Shown here in pieces: positions 49,019 through 57,649 of a DNA stretch of 64,000 nt. The translations under genes were made by a program, and so were the position numbers. A model generated the notes under the pieces. It saw only the letters and a program-made list of their open reading frames with translations, was not told the origin of the DNA and ran no database searches. Source of the DNA: Amycolatopsis sp. NBC_01480 (lineage in GTDB: Bacteria > Actinomycetota > Actinomycetes > Mycobacteriales > Pseudonocardiaceae); the NCBI RefSeq assembly GCF_036227205.1, contig NZ_CP109442.1, positions 3,472,001-3,536,000 of the forward strand. The letters are read 5' to 3'. Position 1 is the first letter of the stretch. Each line of letters begins with the position of its first letter.

Positions 49019-50164
49019 TCAGCCCCCGAAAAAGCCGCGCACCCCGTCCAGAACCCGGTCCACGTCCGCGTCCGCCAGCGTCGGGAACAACGGCAGCGAA
49101 AGCTCCTGCTCGTAGTACGCCTCGGCGTTCGGGCACAGGCCGCGCCGGTAGCCGAGGTCTTCGAACACCGGGTGCCAGTACGCGGGGATGTAGTTGACCT
49201 GCACGCCGATGCCGAGCCCGCGCAGGTGGTCGAACAGCGCCCGGCGGCGGCCTTCCAGCACCCGCAACGGGTACAGGTGCCATGCGGGGTCCGCGCCTTC
49301 GCGGGATGGCGGGGTCAGGAGTCCGTCGACGTCGGCCAGCGCGGTGTTGTAACGCGCGTGGATCTCGGCGCGGCGCTTCTTGAACTCCGCCAGGCGTTTG
49401 AGCTGGCTGCTGCCGAGTGCGCACAGCACGTCCGGCAGCCGGTAGTTCAGGCCGAACTCGTGCACCTCCTGGTGCCAGCCGCCCTCGTCCGGGGTGCGCT
49501 GCCGGGCCTTGTCCCGGACCAGGCCGTGGTTGCGGAAGCCCTGGGCCCGCGCCAGCAACTCCGGCGACGCGGTGACGACCGCGCCGCCCTCGGCGGTGGT
49601 GAGGTTCTTGGTGGGGAAGAAGGAGAACGTGGTCAGGTCGGCGATCGAGCCGACCGGGCGGCCCAGCCAGGTGCCGCCGATCGAGTGCGCGGCGTCCTCC
49701 AGCAGCAGCGCGCCCGCGTTGTGCGCGATGTCGGCCAGCGCGTCCAGCTCCGCGGGGTGCCCGGCGTAGTCGACGGCGGCGACGACCTTCGTCCGCTCGG
49801 TCACGGCGGCCGCGGCGGCGTCCACCGCGAGGTTGCCGGTGTCCGGCTCGACGTCGGCGAAGACTACCTTCGCGCCGTGCAGCGCGGCGGTGGCCGCGGT
49901 GGCGACGAAGGTCATCGGCGAGGCCACCACCTCGTCACCGGGCTTGATCGCGGCCGCGGCGTACGCGACGTGCAGCGCCGCCGTGCCCGAGGTGACCGCG
50001 ACGGCCGGCGCGCCGCCGGTGTGCTCGGCCAGATCGGCCTCGAATTTGGTCACCGCGGGCCCGGTGGTCAGCCAGTCGCCGCGCAGCACCTCGGTGACGG
50101 CGGCGATGTCCTCTTCGGTGACGGACTGGCGGCCGTAGGGCAGGAAAGCGTTGCCGTCAGGCAT
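49019..50164 (-). CDS. pseC: PseC-like UDP-4-keto-sugar aminotransferase (DegT family)
   Basis: A 381-residue PLP aminotransferase with Lys186 in 'FSFFPTKNLTTAEGG' and the phosphate-binding 'AVTSGTAALHVAY'. The N-terminal 'LPYGRQSVTEEDIAAVTEVL' is characteristic of PseC and other 4-aminotransferases of UDP-4-keto-6-deoxy sugars. It would aminate the product of the overlapping pseB gene (overlap of eight bases, 50157-50164). ATG 50164 is chosen because upstream codons belong to pseB. Terminates against copy A4 of the palindrome. Confidence 0.87.
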   Translation of the reverse strand: MPDGNAFLPYGRQSVTEEDIAAVTEVLRGDWLTTGPAVTKFEADLAEHTGGAPAVAVTSGTAALHVAYAAAAIKPGDEVVASPMTFVATAATAALHGAKVVFADVEPDTGNLAVDAAAAAVTERTKVVAAVDYAGHPAELDALADIAHNAGALLLEDAAHSIGGTWLGRPVGSIADLTTFSFFPTKNLTTAEGGAVVTASPELLARAQGFRNHGLVRDKARQRTPDEGGWHQEVHEFGLNYRLPDVLCALGSSQLKRLAEFKKRRAEIHARYNTALADVDGLLTPPSREGADPAWHLYPLRVLEGRRRALFDHLRGLGIGVQVNYIPAYWHPVFEDLGYRRGLCPNAEAYYEQELSLPLFPTLADADVDRVLDGVRGFFGG

Positions 50165-51140
50165 ATTGCTCGACCAGTTCGCGCAGTTCGTCCGCTTCGA
50201 GCCAGAGGTCGTTGCTGTCCGAGCGGTAGGCGAAGCCCTCGGGCATCGGCCGGCCATCGGACGGCGGCTCGTAGCCCCAGCCCGCGAGGTGCGGCTGGAC
50301 CACGTAGCGGTCGGGCAGCTGCACCGTCCGGCGCGCGTCGTCCGGGGCGATCATCTCCTCGTGCAGCTTCTCGCCCGGCCGCACGCCGACCTCGTGCATC
50401 GGCGAGCCCGGCGCGATGGCCTGGGCCAGGTCGACCAGCCGCATGCTCGGGATGCGCGGCACGTACAGCTCGCCGCCGTGCATCTGGTCGAACGAGTCGA
50501 CCACGAACTGCACGGCCTGCGGCAGCGTGATCCAGAACCGGGTCATGTCCTTGTGCGTGATCGGCAGCGACTCGCCCTGCTCGGCGAGCTTGCGGAAAAA
50601 CGGGATCACACTGCCGCGCGAGCCCATCACGTTGCCGTAGCGCACCACGGAGAACCGAGTGGGGCGCGCGGCCGCGTAGTGGTTGCCGCTGATGAACATG
50701 CGGTCGGCGCACAGCTTCGTGGCGCCGTACAGGTTGATCGGGCTGGAGGCCTTGTCGGTCGAGAGCGCGACGACCTTCTTCACCCCGGTGTCGATCGCGG
50801 CCTCGATGACGTTCTGCGAGCCCATCACGTTGGTCTGCACGAATTCGAACGGGTTGTACTCGCCGGTGTCCACCTGCTTGAGCGCGGCGGCGTGCACCAC
50901 GTAGTCGACGCCGTGCATGGCGCGCTCGAGGCGGCGGCGGTCGCGCACGTCGCCGATGAACCAGCGCAGCCGCGGGTCGTCGTCGAACAGCTGGCGCGCC
51001 TCGTACTGCTTGAGCTCGTCGCGGGAGAGCACGACCAGCCGGCTGGGGTTGAGCTCGGCCAGGGCATGGGCGATGAACGCCTTGCCGAAAGAGCCGGTCC
51101 CGCCGGTGAGCAGGATGCTGGAGCCATCCAGCTCGGACAT
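50157..51140 (-). CDS. pseB: UDP-GlcNAc 4,6-dehydratase (5-inverting), PseB
   Basis: A 327-residue extended SDR of the PseB/FlaA1 short type (no membrane domain). The Rossmann motif is 'LLTGGTGSFGKAF' (residues 10-22). 'DVRDRRRLERAMHGVDYVVH' and the active-site 'STDKASSPINLYGATK' (Lys, Tyr-xxx-Lys) are PseB signatures, as is 'RYGNVMGSRGSVIPFF'. It starts the pathway by converting UDP-GlcNAc to the inverted 4-keto-6-deoxy-AltNAc. ATG 51140. It is divergent from the cytidylyltransferase gene across about 60 bp. Confidence 0.93.
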   Translation of the reverse strand: MSELDGSSILLTGGTGSFGKAFIAHALAELNPSRLVVLSRDELKQYEARQLFDDDPRLRWFIGDVRDRRRLERAMHGVDYVVHAAALKQVDTGEYNPFEFVQTNVMGSQNVIEAAIDTGVKKVVALSTDKASSPINLYGATKLCADRMFISGNHYAAARPTRFSVVRYGNVMGSRGSVIPFFRKLAEQGESLPITHKDMTRFWITLPQAVQFVVDSFDQMHGGELYVPRIPSMRLVDLAQAIAPGSPMHEVGVRPGEKLHEEMIAPDDARRTVQLPDRYVVQPHLAGWGYEPPSDGRPMPEGFAYRSDSNDLWLEADELRELVEQYA

Positions 51141-51204
51141 CGGTGACCTCCGCGTTTCGGGGTTCTTGGTAACGGCGCTGTCGCCGCAGGCCATCATGTC
51201 ACCC

Positions 51205-51942
51205 ATGCGTGATGGCCTCGGCGTCAACGCCGTGATCCAGGCCCGGTCCTCCTCGACGCGGCTGCCGGGCAAGGTGCTGCGGCCGCTCGCCGGGCGCAGT
51301 GTGCTCGGCTGGGTGGTGCGCGCGGCGGCGTCGGCACCTGGCGTCGACCAGGTCGTGGTGGCCACTTCGGACGCCGCGGACGACGACGCCGTGGCCGAGG
51401 AGGCTTCGCGGTGCGGGGCGCTGGTGGCGCGCGGGCCGCTCGACGACGTGGTCGCGCGCTTCGGCGTGGCACTGGCCCAGTACCCGGCGGACGCGGTGAT
51501 CAGGCTCACCGCCGACTGCCCGCTGGTGGACCCGGCGCTGATCGGCCGGCTGGCCGCGGTGTGGCGCGCGGAGCCGTCTCTCGATTACGTCAGCACGACG
51601 CTGGTCCGGACGTTGCCGCGCGGCTTCGACGCGGAGCTGGTGCGCGCGGGGGTGCTGGCCGAGCAGGTCGAGTCCGCTTCGGGGCCGGACCGCGAGCACG
51701 TGACGTCGGCGATCTACCGGCAGCCTTCGCCGTACTCGTGCACCGGCGTGGTGGTCAGCCCGCCGGCCGAGGACCTGCGGGTGACCCTCGACACCGCCGA
51801 GGACTGGGAGCTGATCTCGGCGGTCGTCGCGGAGCTGGGCGATCGGCCGGGGGAGTGGCGCTCGGTCGTGTCGCTGCTGCGCTCACGGCCGGATCTCGTG
51901 GCGCTGAACGCACACGTCGAGCAGAAGAAGGTCGGCCAGTGA
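51205..51942 (+). CDS. pseF: SpsF/PseF-type CMP-sugar cytidylyltransferase
   Basis: A 245-residue nucleotidyltransferase with the glycine/arginine nucleotide motif 'VIQARSSSTRLPGKVLRPLAG' split as VIQARSSSTRLPGK then VLRPLAG, followed by 'VVVATSDAADDDAVAEEA' and 'RLTADCPLVDPALI' (the conserved acidic metal site). The form is closest to Bacillus SpsF, which fills the PseF position in Gram-positive pathways, activating the nonulosonate as CMP-sugar. ATG 51205 (51196 also possible). The stop overlaps the next GTG (GTGA). Confidence 0.82.
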   Translation: MRDGLGVNAVIQARSSSTRLPGKVLRPLAGRSVLGWVVRAAASAPGVDQVVVATSDAADDDAVAEEASRCGALVARGPLDDVVARFGVALAQYPADAVIRLTADCPLVDPALIGRLAAVWRAEPSLDYVSTTLVRTLPRGFDAELVRAGVLAEQVESASGPDREHVTSAIYRQPSPYSCTGVVVSPPAEDLRVTLDTAEDWELISAVVAELGDRPGEWRSVVSLLRSRPDLVALNAHVEQKKVGQ

Positions 51943-52922
51943 GGCTGTTGCTTCGCGCCGACGCCTCTCCGACGATCGGCGCGGGCCACATCTCGCGGGT
52001 TGTCGCGTACGCGGAGCGCGCGGTGTCTCGCGGCTGGGAGGTGGCCTTCGCCGGAGACACGGACAACGCGGAGTGGCTGGCTTCGCGCTTCTCCGAGCTG
52101 TCGGTTACGCGGCTGCCGGTGTCTCCGTTGGCATCGCTGGCTTCCGGGTTCGACGCGGTCCTCGTGGACCACTACGGACTGGGCGACGTGCGGGCCGAAG
52201 TCAACGCCGCCGGCGCCGTACTGGTGTCCATCGAGGACGACACCTTCGGCCGACGGCCCGCGGACGTGGTCGTCGACAGCGGTCTCACGCCGGCGCCGCG
52301 GCCTTCGGACGGTTCGGGTGTTCTGCTGCGCGGCGTCGAGTTCACGGCGCTTCGCGACGTTGTTCTACGTACGCGTGCGCTGCGAGCTTCGCGGACCCCG
52401 GGCTCGCCCCTGCACGTCACCGTTGTCCTGGGCGGAGGCGCCGAGTGGGCGTCGACAGTGTCCTCGCTGCTACGCGCCCTTCGCGACACTTCGCTGCCCT
52501 TCACCGCCGACGCCCTCGTCCGCGGTGAGCCCGAGCTGCCGTCCTTGGTGGACGGCCAGTCGGTCCGCGTCGCCGCCCCGCACCCGGGCCTGTTGGACCT
52601 GTTCGCGACGACGGACGTCGCGATCACCGCCGCGGGCGTCACCTTCCTGGAGTTGTGCTGCCTCGGCGTCCCGACCGCCGCGGTGCAGCTCGTGGACAAC
52701 CAGGCCGCCGGCTACCGCGCCGCCCTCGACCTGGGCCTGACCACGGGCCTCGGCACCGCGTCCACCCTGGACGACCGCGCGGTGACCACTGCGTTGCGCG
52801 AGCTGCTGTCGGACGCCTCGCTGCGCAGCCGTCTCGCCAAGGCGGCTTCGTCCACTGTGGACGGATTGGGTGCGGACCGGGTGCTCGACGCCGTCGCCGC
52901 GCGGCTGAACGGTCGGAAATAG
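51939..52922 (+). CDS. pseG: UDP-2,4-diacetamido-2,4,6-trideoxy-altrose hydrolase, PseG/SpsG-like
   Basis: A 327-residue GT-B-fold hydrolase. The N-terminal '[20 protein letters not shown]' contains the catalytic His of PseG (G-x-G-H-x-x-R), '[15 protein letters not shown]' is typical, and the C-terminal half has '[18 protein letters not shown]' (UDP-binding, like MurG). PseG removes UDP to free the 6-deoxy-diacetamido-altrose for the synthase. GTG start overlapping pseF. With this gene all six pathway steps have a candidate between 47.4 and 52.9 kb. Confidence 0.87.
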   Translation: MRLLLRADASPTIGAGHISRVVAYAERAVSRGWEVAFAGDTDNAEWLASRFSELSVTRLPVSPLASLASGFDAVLVDHYGLGDVRAEVNAAGAVLVSIEDDTFGRRPADVVVDSGLTPAPRPSDGSGVLLRGVEFTALRDVVLRTRALRASRTPGSPLHVTVVLGGGAEWASTVSSLLRALRDTSLPFTADALVRGEPELPSLVDGQSVRVAAPHPGLLDLFATTDVAITAAGVTFLELCCLGVPTAAVQLVDNQAAGYRAALDLGLTTGLGTASTLDDRAVTTALRELLSDASLRSRLAKAASSTVDGLGADRVLDAVAARLNGRK

Positions 52923-52962
52923 AGGACTGCCCGCGTCCTCGATCGGTTCTAGCGTGGTCCGC

Positions 52963-54111
52963 ATGACCCAAGAACTCACGCCGTTCCGGATCGCCGTCCC
53001 GCAGGCCGACCTCGACGACCTCGGGCGGCGGCTCGCGAGCACCCGATGGCCCGACCAGCCGGACGGCCCGGCCTGGGAGCTGGGCATCCCGGTCGACGCG
53101 GTGCGGGAGCTGGCCGAGTACTGGCGGCTGGGCTTCGACTGGCGGGTGCAGGAAGCGCGGATCAACGCGTTTCCCCAGTTCACCACCACCATCGACGGGG
53201 CGAACGTCCACTTCCTGCACGTCCGCTCGCCCGAGCCGGACGCCACGCCGCTGATGCTGACGCACGGGTGGCCCGGCTCGATCGTCGAGTTCCTGGACGT
53301 CATCGGGCCGCTCACGGACCCGCGCGCGTACGGTGGGGACCCCGCGGACGCGTTCCACGTGGTGGCGCCGTCGATTCCCGGGTTCGCGTTCTCGGGGCCG
53401 ACCAAGGACCGGGGCTGGGGGCCGTCGCGGGGCGCGCGGGCGTGGGCGGAGCTGATGACGCGCCTCGGGTACGAGCGGTTCGGCACCCACGGCGGCGACT
53501 GGGGCGCGCTGATCTCACGCGCGCTCGCCGTCCAGTTCCCGGAGCGGGTGCTCGGCGCGCACGTGACGATGCTGCCGACGGCCGTCGCGCGCAGCGAAGC
53601 CGACCTGGAGGGAGTCTCCGGCGCCGAGCTGGCCAAGGCGGAGCGGTCGCTGGAGAAGTCGCGCGCGTTCCAATACACCGGCACGGGTTACGCGATGATC
53701 CAGTCCACCAAGCCGCAAACGCTTGCGTACGGCCTCACCGACTCACCCGCGGGCCAGCTGGCGTGGATCGCGGAGAAGTTCCGCTCGTTCTCGAACGCCG
53801 CCGAGGACGTGATCGATCGCGACGACCTGCTCGCCGACGTCTCGATCTACTGGTTCACCGGCACGGCCGGCTCGTCCGCCCGGATCTACGCCGACCTCGA
53901 AGGCGCCTGGGGCGCGCCGGTTCCGGTCAACACCGTGCCCACCGGTGTCGCGGTGTTCCCGGACGACATCGGCCTGCCGCTGCGCCATCTCGCGGAGCGC
54001 ACGGACAAGATCGTGCACTGGTCCGAATTCGACCGCGGCGGCCACTTCCCGGCCCTCGAACAGCCCGACTTCCTGATCGGCGACCTGCGGAAGTTCTTCG
54101 CCGCCGTGTGA
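52963..54111 (+). CDS. Epoxide hydrolase (EHN-domain alpha/beta hydrolase)
   Basis: A 382-residue alpha/beta hydrolase with the N-terminal EHN domain of microsomal-type epoxide hydrolases ('[17 protein letters not shown]', residues 8-24). The oxyanion segment is 'LTHGWPGS', the nucleophile Asp is in '[11 protein letters not shown]', and the late catalytic His is in '[13 protein letters not shown]'. It opens epoxides to diols, probably for detoxification or metabolite processing. ATG 52963 with TAGCGT seven bases upstream indicates leaderless expression. It is unrelated to the pseudaminic genes and ends against hairpin C3. Confidence 0.88.
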   Translation: MTQELTPFRIAVPQADLDDLGRRLASTRWPDQPDGPAWELGIPVDAVRELAEYWRLGFDWRVQEARINAFPQFTTTIDGANVHFLHVRSPEPDATPLMLTHGWPGSIVEFLDVIGPLTDPRAYGGDPADAFHVVAPSIPGFAFSGPTKDRGWGPSRGARAWAELMTRLGYERFGTHGGDWGALISRALAVQFPERVLGAHVTMLPTAVARSEADLEGVSGAELAKAERSLEKSRAFQYTGTGYAMIQSTKPQTLAYGLTDSPAGQLAWIAEKFRSFSNAAEDVIDRDDLLADVSIYWFTGTAGSSARIYADLEGAWGAPVPVNTVPTGVAVFPDDIGLPLRHLAERTDKIVHWSEFDRGGHFPALEQPDFLIGDLRKFFAAV

Positions 54112-54114
54112 GCA

Positions 54115-54154
54115 CCCTGAAGGCCATCCGGCCGCTCGCCGGTGGCCTTCAGGG
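54115..54154. terminator. CTGAAGGCC-family hairpin, copy C3
   Basis: CCCTGAAGGCCA(T)CCGG and CCGG(T)GGCCTTCAGGG pair with one mismatch around a short loop. It occupies the gap between the convergent epoxide hydrolase and bpa genes. Confidence 0.78.
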
Positions 54155-54162
54155 CACGAAAA

Positions 54163-54747
54163 TCAGAGGTACTGCCCGGTCCCGGAGATCCCCGGGCCGT
54201 GCCCCTCGGCGCCCGGGCGGCCCGGCATGGCCGGCGAGGAACCGGCCGGGAGACCGCGGCGCATCTGCTCCAGCTGCACCCGCGCGGCCATCTGCTGGGC
54301 GAACAGCGCGGTCTGGATGCCGTGGAACAGCCCCTCCAGCCAGCCGACCAGCTGGGCCTGCGCGATCCGAAGCTCGGCGTCCGAGGGCGTCGACTCCTCG
54401 TTGAACGGGTGGACCAGGCGCTCCAGCTCGTCCTTCAGCTCCGGGGCCAGCGCCTGCTGCAGCTCGCGGACCGAGGTCTGGTGGATCTCGCGGACGCGGT
54501 TGCGGCTCGCGTCGTCCAGCGGCGCGGCGCGCACCTCCTCCAGCAGCTGCTTGATCATGGTGCCGATGCGCATCACCTTGGCCGGCTCTTCGACCAGGTC
54601 ACCCATGCCCTCGACCTCTTCGCCCTCGATCGGCAGCTGGGCAGCACCGACCGGGACCCCGTCCGGCCCGACGACCATTACATGGGGTGAAGAATCGGCT
54701 CCCGCGTTACCGGCTGTGCCCGATTCCCGGTAGTTCGGCTCGCTCAT
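54163..54747 (-). CDS. bpa: Bacterial proteasome activator Bpa/PafE
   Basis: A 194-residue protein matching mycobacterial Rv3780. After a disordered N terminus come the four-helix-bundle segments 'EEPAKVMRIGTMIKQLLEEV', 'RVREIHQTSVRELQQALAPE' and 'RIAQAQLVGWLEGLFHGIQT'. The C terminus ends Gly-Gln-Tyr-Leu, the motif that docks in the 20S proteasome alpha-ring and opens its gate. Bpa forms a ring that feeds unfolded proteins to the proteasome without ATP. ATG 54747 is preferred over 54756 because GGAG precedes it at proper spacing. A gene between class-V aminotransferase-like and galactan-export genes is the mycobacterial order too. Confidence 0.94.
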   Translation of the reverse strand: MSEPNYRESGTAGNAGADSSPHVMVVGPDGVPVGAAQLPIEGEEVEGMGDLVEEPAKVMRIGTMIKQLLEEVRAAPLDDASRNRVREIHQTSVRELQQALAPELKDELERLVHPFNEESTPSDAELRIAQAQLVGWLEGLFHGIQTALFAQQMAARVQLEQMRRGLPAGSSPAMPGRPGAEGHGPGISGTGQYL

Positions 54748-54870
54748 GTGCTCCATCCCCGTTGCTGACTCGTGGTGCAGGTTCCGAGGGTAGCGGCATT
54801 CCGGCGGCGGGGTCGGCTCCCACCCAACCCCGAGGAAACCGCGAAACCGCACGTCCGTACGGTGTCCACC

Positions 54871-56070
54871 ATGGCGTTTGACGTCGCGCGCATCCGTGGG
54901 TTGTTCCCCGCTCTGGGTGACGGCTGGATTCACTTCGACGGCGCCGCCGGAATGCTCGTCCCGGAACAGGTCGCTTCGGCCGTGTCGACGGCGATGCGTG
55001 CCCCGGTTTCCGGGCCGGGCGGAGCGTTCCCGGCCTCCCAGCGGGCGGAAAGCATCGTCACCGCGGCCCGGCGCGCCGTGGCCGATCTGGTCGGGGCGGA
55101 GCCGGCTTCCGTCGTGCTCGGACCGAGCGCGCCGGTGATGCTGCGCCGCCTGGTCGACGCGCTCGCCGAGCGCTGGACGATCGGCGACGAGGTCGTGGTC
55201 TCCCGCCTGGACGAGCAGGCGAACCTCGCGCCGTGGCAGCGTGCCGCGAAGCGCGTGGGCGCCGTGGTGCGCTGGGGCGAGATCGACATCGAGACGTGCG
55301 AGCTGCCCGCCTGGCAGTACGAGAACCTGGTGTCCGCGCGGACCAAGGCCGTCGCCGTCACGCTGGCTTCGGGGTCCGTCGGGACCCGGCCGGACGTGCC
55401 GACGGTGATCGAGTTCGCCAAGCGCGTCGGCGCGCTGGTGGTGGTGGACGCGACGTATGCGGCGCCGTTCGTGCCGCTGGACCTCGCCGAGCTGGGCGCG
55501 GACGTGATGGTCGTTTCCGCGCAGGCATGGGGCGGGCCTTCGGTGGGCGCGCTGGTGTTCCGCGACCCCGAGATGCTGGAACGGATCTCGTCGGTGTCGC
55601 TCGACCCGGGCGCGCGCGGCCCGGCCCGGCTGGAGCTGGGGCCGCACGCGCACCCACTGCTCGCGGGCCTCGTCGCGTCGATCGACTACCTGGCCGGACT
55701 CGACGACGCGGCCACCGGCTCCCGGCGCGAGCGGCTCGTGACGTCGCTGGGCTCGGCCAAGTCGTACCACGCCGGGCTGCTGGCCCAGCTGTCCACGGAA
55801 CTGCGCTCGCTGCGGCACATCATGGTGATCGGCGACGCGATGCGCCGCATCCCCGCGCTCGCTTTCGCCGTCGCCGGCAAGAAGTCGCCGGAAGTAGCGG
55901 AGTACCTCGCTTCGCAGGGCCTGTGCGCCTTCGCGGACGACGGCTCCAGCGGCGTCTTCGCGTCGCTGGGCGTCGGCGAAGTGGGCGGCGCCGTGCGCAT
56001 CGGGCTCGCGCACTACTCGAACGTCTTCGAGATCAACCAGCTGGTGCGGGTGCTCGAAGAACTCCGCTGA
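54871..56070 (+). CDS. Class-V aminotransferase-like protein (Rv3778c-like) without the PLP lysine
   Basis: A 399-residue fold-type-I protein of the cysteine desulfurase-like group: 'IHFDGAAGMLVPEQVASAV' at the start (where desulfurases have YLDxAA), 'VVVDATYAAPFVPLDLAELG' for the PLP-pyridine aspartate, then 'DVMVVSAQAWGGPSVGALVF'. In active class-V enzymes this last segment reads S-x-H-K-x-x-G-P-x-G-x-G. Here His-Lys is replaced by Gln-Ala, so no Schiff base could form at the usual site. The ATG has TACGGT seven bases upstream (leaderless type). The position next to bpa matches Rv3778c-Rv3780. Confidence 0.82.
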   Translation: MAFDVARIRGLFPALGDGWIHFDGAAGMLVPEQVASAVSTAMRAPVSGPGGAFPASQRAESIVTAARRAVADLVGAEPASVVLGPSAPVMLRRLVDALAERWTIGDEVVVSRLDEQANLAPWQRAAKRVGAVVRWGEIDIETCELPAWQYENLVSARTKAVAVTLASGSVGTRPDVPTVIEFAKRVGALVVVDATYAAPFVPLDLAELGADVMVVSAQAWGGPSVGALVFRDPEMLERISSVSLDPGARGPARLELGPHAHPLLAGLVASIDYLAGLDDAATGSRRERLVTSLGSAKSYHAGLLAQLSTELRSLRHIMVIGDAMRRIPALAFAVAGKKSPEVAEYLASQGLCAFADDGSSGVFASLGVGEVGGAVRIGLAHYSNVFEINQLVRVLEELR

Positions 56071-56115
56071 GCTCCGTCCGACTCGTGAGTGTTCATGACG
56101 GTTAGAACCGTCATG

Positions 56116-57625
56116 GTTACTAGTCAGGTGATGGCTAGGTTGGTTGGTAGCCAGGGGTTTCCGGTGATGGCGTCGCGGAGTGCGGTCAGGGTGTTGAGGC
56201 CGTTTTTGCGGATGGTGGAGATGTAGGAGCGCACGGTGAGCCAGGTGGTGGCGCCGTGGTGGGTGCGCCATCCGCCGGAGATCTTGAGTTGGGTTTTGGT
56301 CATGCGGATGTCGCGTTCGGCCTGGTTGTTGGTGAAAGGGACGGTCAGGTCGAACGCGAACCGCAGGACGTCATCGCGGTATTTCTGGAGGCGTTCAAGC
56401 AGGCGGCGGCCTGGTGTTTGGGTGGGTCTTCCGCCTTTCGGGTGGCCTCGCTGGTTGCGTGGGTGCAGGTCCAGGCCGGCTCGGACGAGGGTGTCGTAGC
56501 GGCTGGTCAGGGGTGTGAGGACCTCGCCGGGGATGGCGGTCAGGTCGAGGTCACGGGCGGTGTGAGCGGCGGCGTTGAGCTCGTCGAGGAGGTCGCTGAG
56601 CCCGGTGGGCCAGGTCTGGTCGGGGTGGGTTTCGGCCGCGGCTTGGAGTTCCCGCTGGTGGTGGGCGTTGCAGAGTGCGTGAACGAGGTCGTAAGTGCGG
56701 TAGGAGTGGTAACCGTCGTGCACCGCGACCCCGGTGAACCCGTCCAGGACACCGAACGCGTCGATCGCCTCGCGGCCACGTTTGTCATGCAGGAAGTAGA
56801 CGGTCAGCCAGGCCGTGCTGGCCGAGTGCAGCCACCGATTCTTGCTGAGGACCCGGATGTCGGTCTCGTCGAAATGCGCCACCGGCGCCGCCGCGACCGC
56901 GGCAGCGGTCGCGGCGACGAACGGCTCCAACCCGGGCGCGAGACGGCCCAGCACCGAGCTGACCCAGCCGGTCGACACCGGCGCCCCGGTCACCTCGCCA
57001 AGGAGCTCAGCGGCCCGGGAGACCGGAATGTGCTGATAGGCCAGCAGATACGCGGCCAGCGCGGTCAGGTTCGGGCCATAACAGGCCGGGGCGGTCGCCT
57101 CGACGGGAGCCGGGGCGGTGGTCAGCACCCCGCAACGACACCGCTTCTGATGCAGCCGGTGCTCGGTCACCACCGGCACGATCTCGGGCAGATCATGCAC
57201 CTGACGGCGCACCACACCCACATCCGGACGGCGCGACAGCCCTGTCCCGCAGCCCGAACACGCCACCGGAACATGATCGACAACGACGTCGGGATCGTCG
57301 ACCAGTTTCAGGCTCGCGCCCGGCGCACCGGGCTGTTTCCCTTGCACACGACCGGTCTTCCGCCGCAACGACTTCGGCGCAGGCTTGGAATACACATCTT
57401 GCGACGGCGGTTTCGACGAATTCCGTGACGTGGTCTTCAGCTGCCGCTCCAGCTCCGTCACCCGGGCACTCAACCGCTCCACCTCGGCCCGCAACACCCG
57501 GATCGTTTCCGCCTGCGCGACCACCAGCGCGGCCAACTCGTCATACGACGGACGCTCACCCCCGGACACGTGGTAATCATCGCAGAACGACGATCACCAC
57601 ACGACCAGGGGACCTGACTAGTTAC
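56116..57625 (-). mobile_element. IS66-family insertion sequence (single-ORF type), 1510 bp
   Basis: Ends are GTTACTAGTCAGGT (56116-56129) and, on the other strand, GTAACTAGTCAGGT (57612-57625): 13 of 14 identical inverted repeats beginning with the GTAA-type terminus usual for IS66. The flanks carry the exact 8-bp target duplication CCGTCATG (56108-56115 and 57626-57633), the IS66 length. It holds only the transposase gene, without tnpA/tnpB accessory ORFs. Intact repeats and duplication imply a recent and complete insertion. Confidence 0.94.
56124..57569 (-). CDS. IS66-family transposase (TnpC type)
   Basis: A 481-residue transposase. An N-terminal leucine-zipper-like helix ('RVLRAEVERLSARVTELERQ') is followed by the 'SRNSSKPPSQD' motif, a zinc-finger region ('CSGCGTGL', with 'HQKRCRCG' beyond), and the DDE catalytic domain: Asp in 'AHFDETDIRV', Asp in 'VHDGYHSY' and Glu in 'NNQAERDIRM'. 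GTG start. The TGA stop lies inside the left inverted repeat. Full length and all catalytic residues present, so it should be active. Confidence 0.95.
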   Translation of the reverse strand: MSGGERPSYDELAALVVAQAETIRVLRAEVERLSARVTELERQLKTTSRNSSKPPSQDVYSKPAPKSLRRKTGRVQGKQPGAPGASLKLVDDPDVVVDHVPVACSGCGTGLSRRPDVGVVRRQVHDLPEIVPVVTEHRLHQKRCRCGVLTTAPAPVEATAPACYGPNLTALAAYLLAYQHIPVSRAAELLGEVTGAPVSTGWVSSVLGRLAPGLEPFVAATAAAVAAAPVAHFDETDIRVLSKNRWLHSASTAWLTVYFLHDKRGREAIDAFGVLDGFTGVAVHDGYHSYRTYDLVHALCNAHHQRELQAAAETHPDQTWPTGLSDLLDELNAAAHTARDLDLTAIPGEVLTPLTSRYDTLVRAGLDLHPRNQRGHPKGGRPTQTPGRRLLERLQKYRDDVLRFAFDLTVPFTNNQAERDIRMTKTQLKISGGWRTHHGATTWLTVRSYISTIRKNGLNTLTALRDAITGNPWLPTNLAIT

Positions 57626-57649
57626 CCGTCATGAACACTCACGAGCGGG

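Larger units (their letters stand above)
56080..57645. repeat. CTCGTGAGTGTT-family palindrome, copy A5, interrupted by an IS66-family element
   Basis: The left part (56080-56115) and right part (57634-57645) join, after removal of the IS and one 8-bp duplicate, into a palindrome with perfect 22-base arms (CTCGTGAGTGTTCATGACGGTT and its complement) around AG. It was the shared 3' element of the convergent Rv3778c-like and quinone oxidoreductase genes. Confidence 0.9.

Noticed and set aside
47375..52922. Legionaminic or sialic acid pathway
   Set aside because: The inverting PseB-type dehydratase and PseC-like aminotransferase, and the absence of a NeuC/LegG-type hydrolysing epimerase, favour the pseudaminic route, although stereochemistry cannot be proven from sequence.
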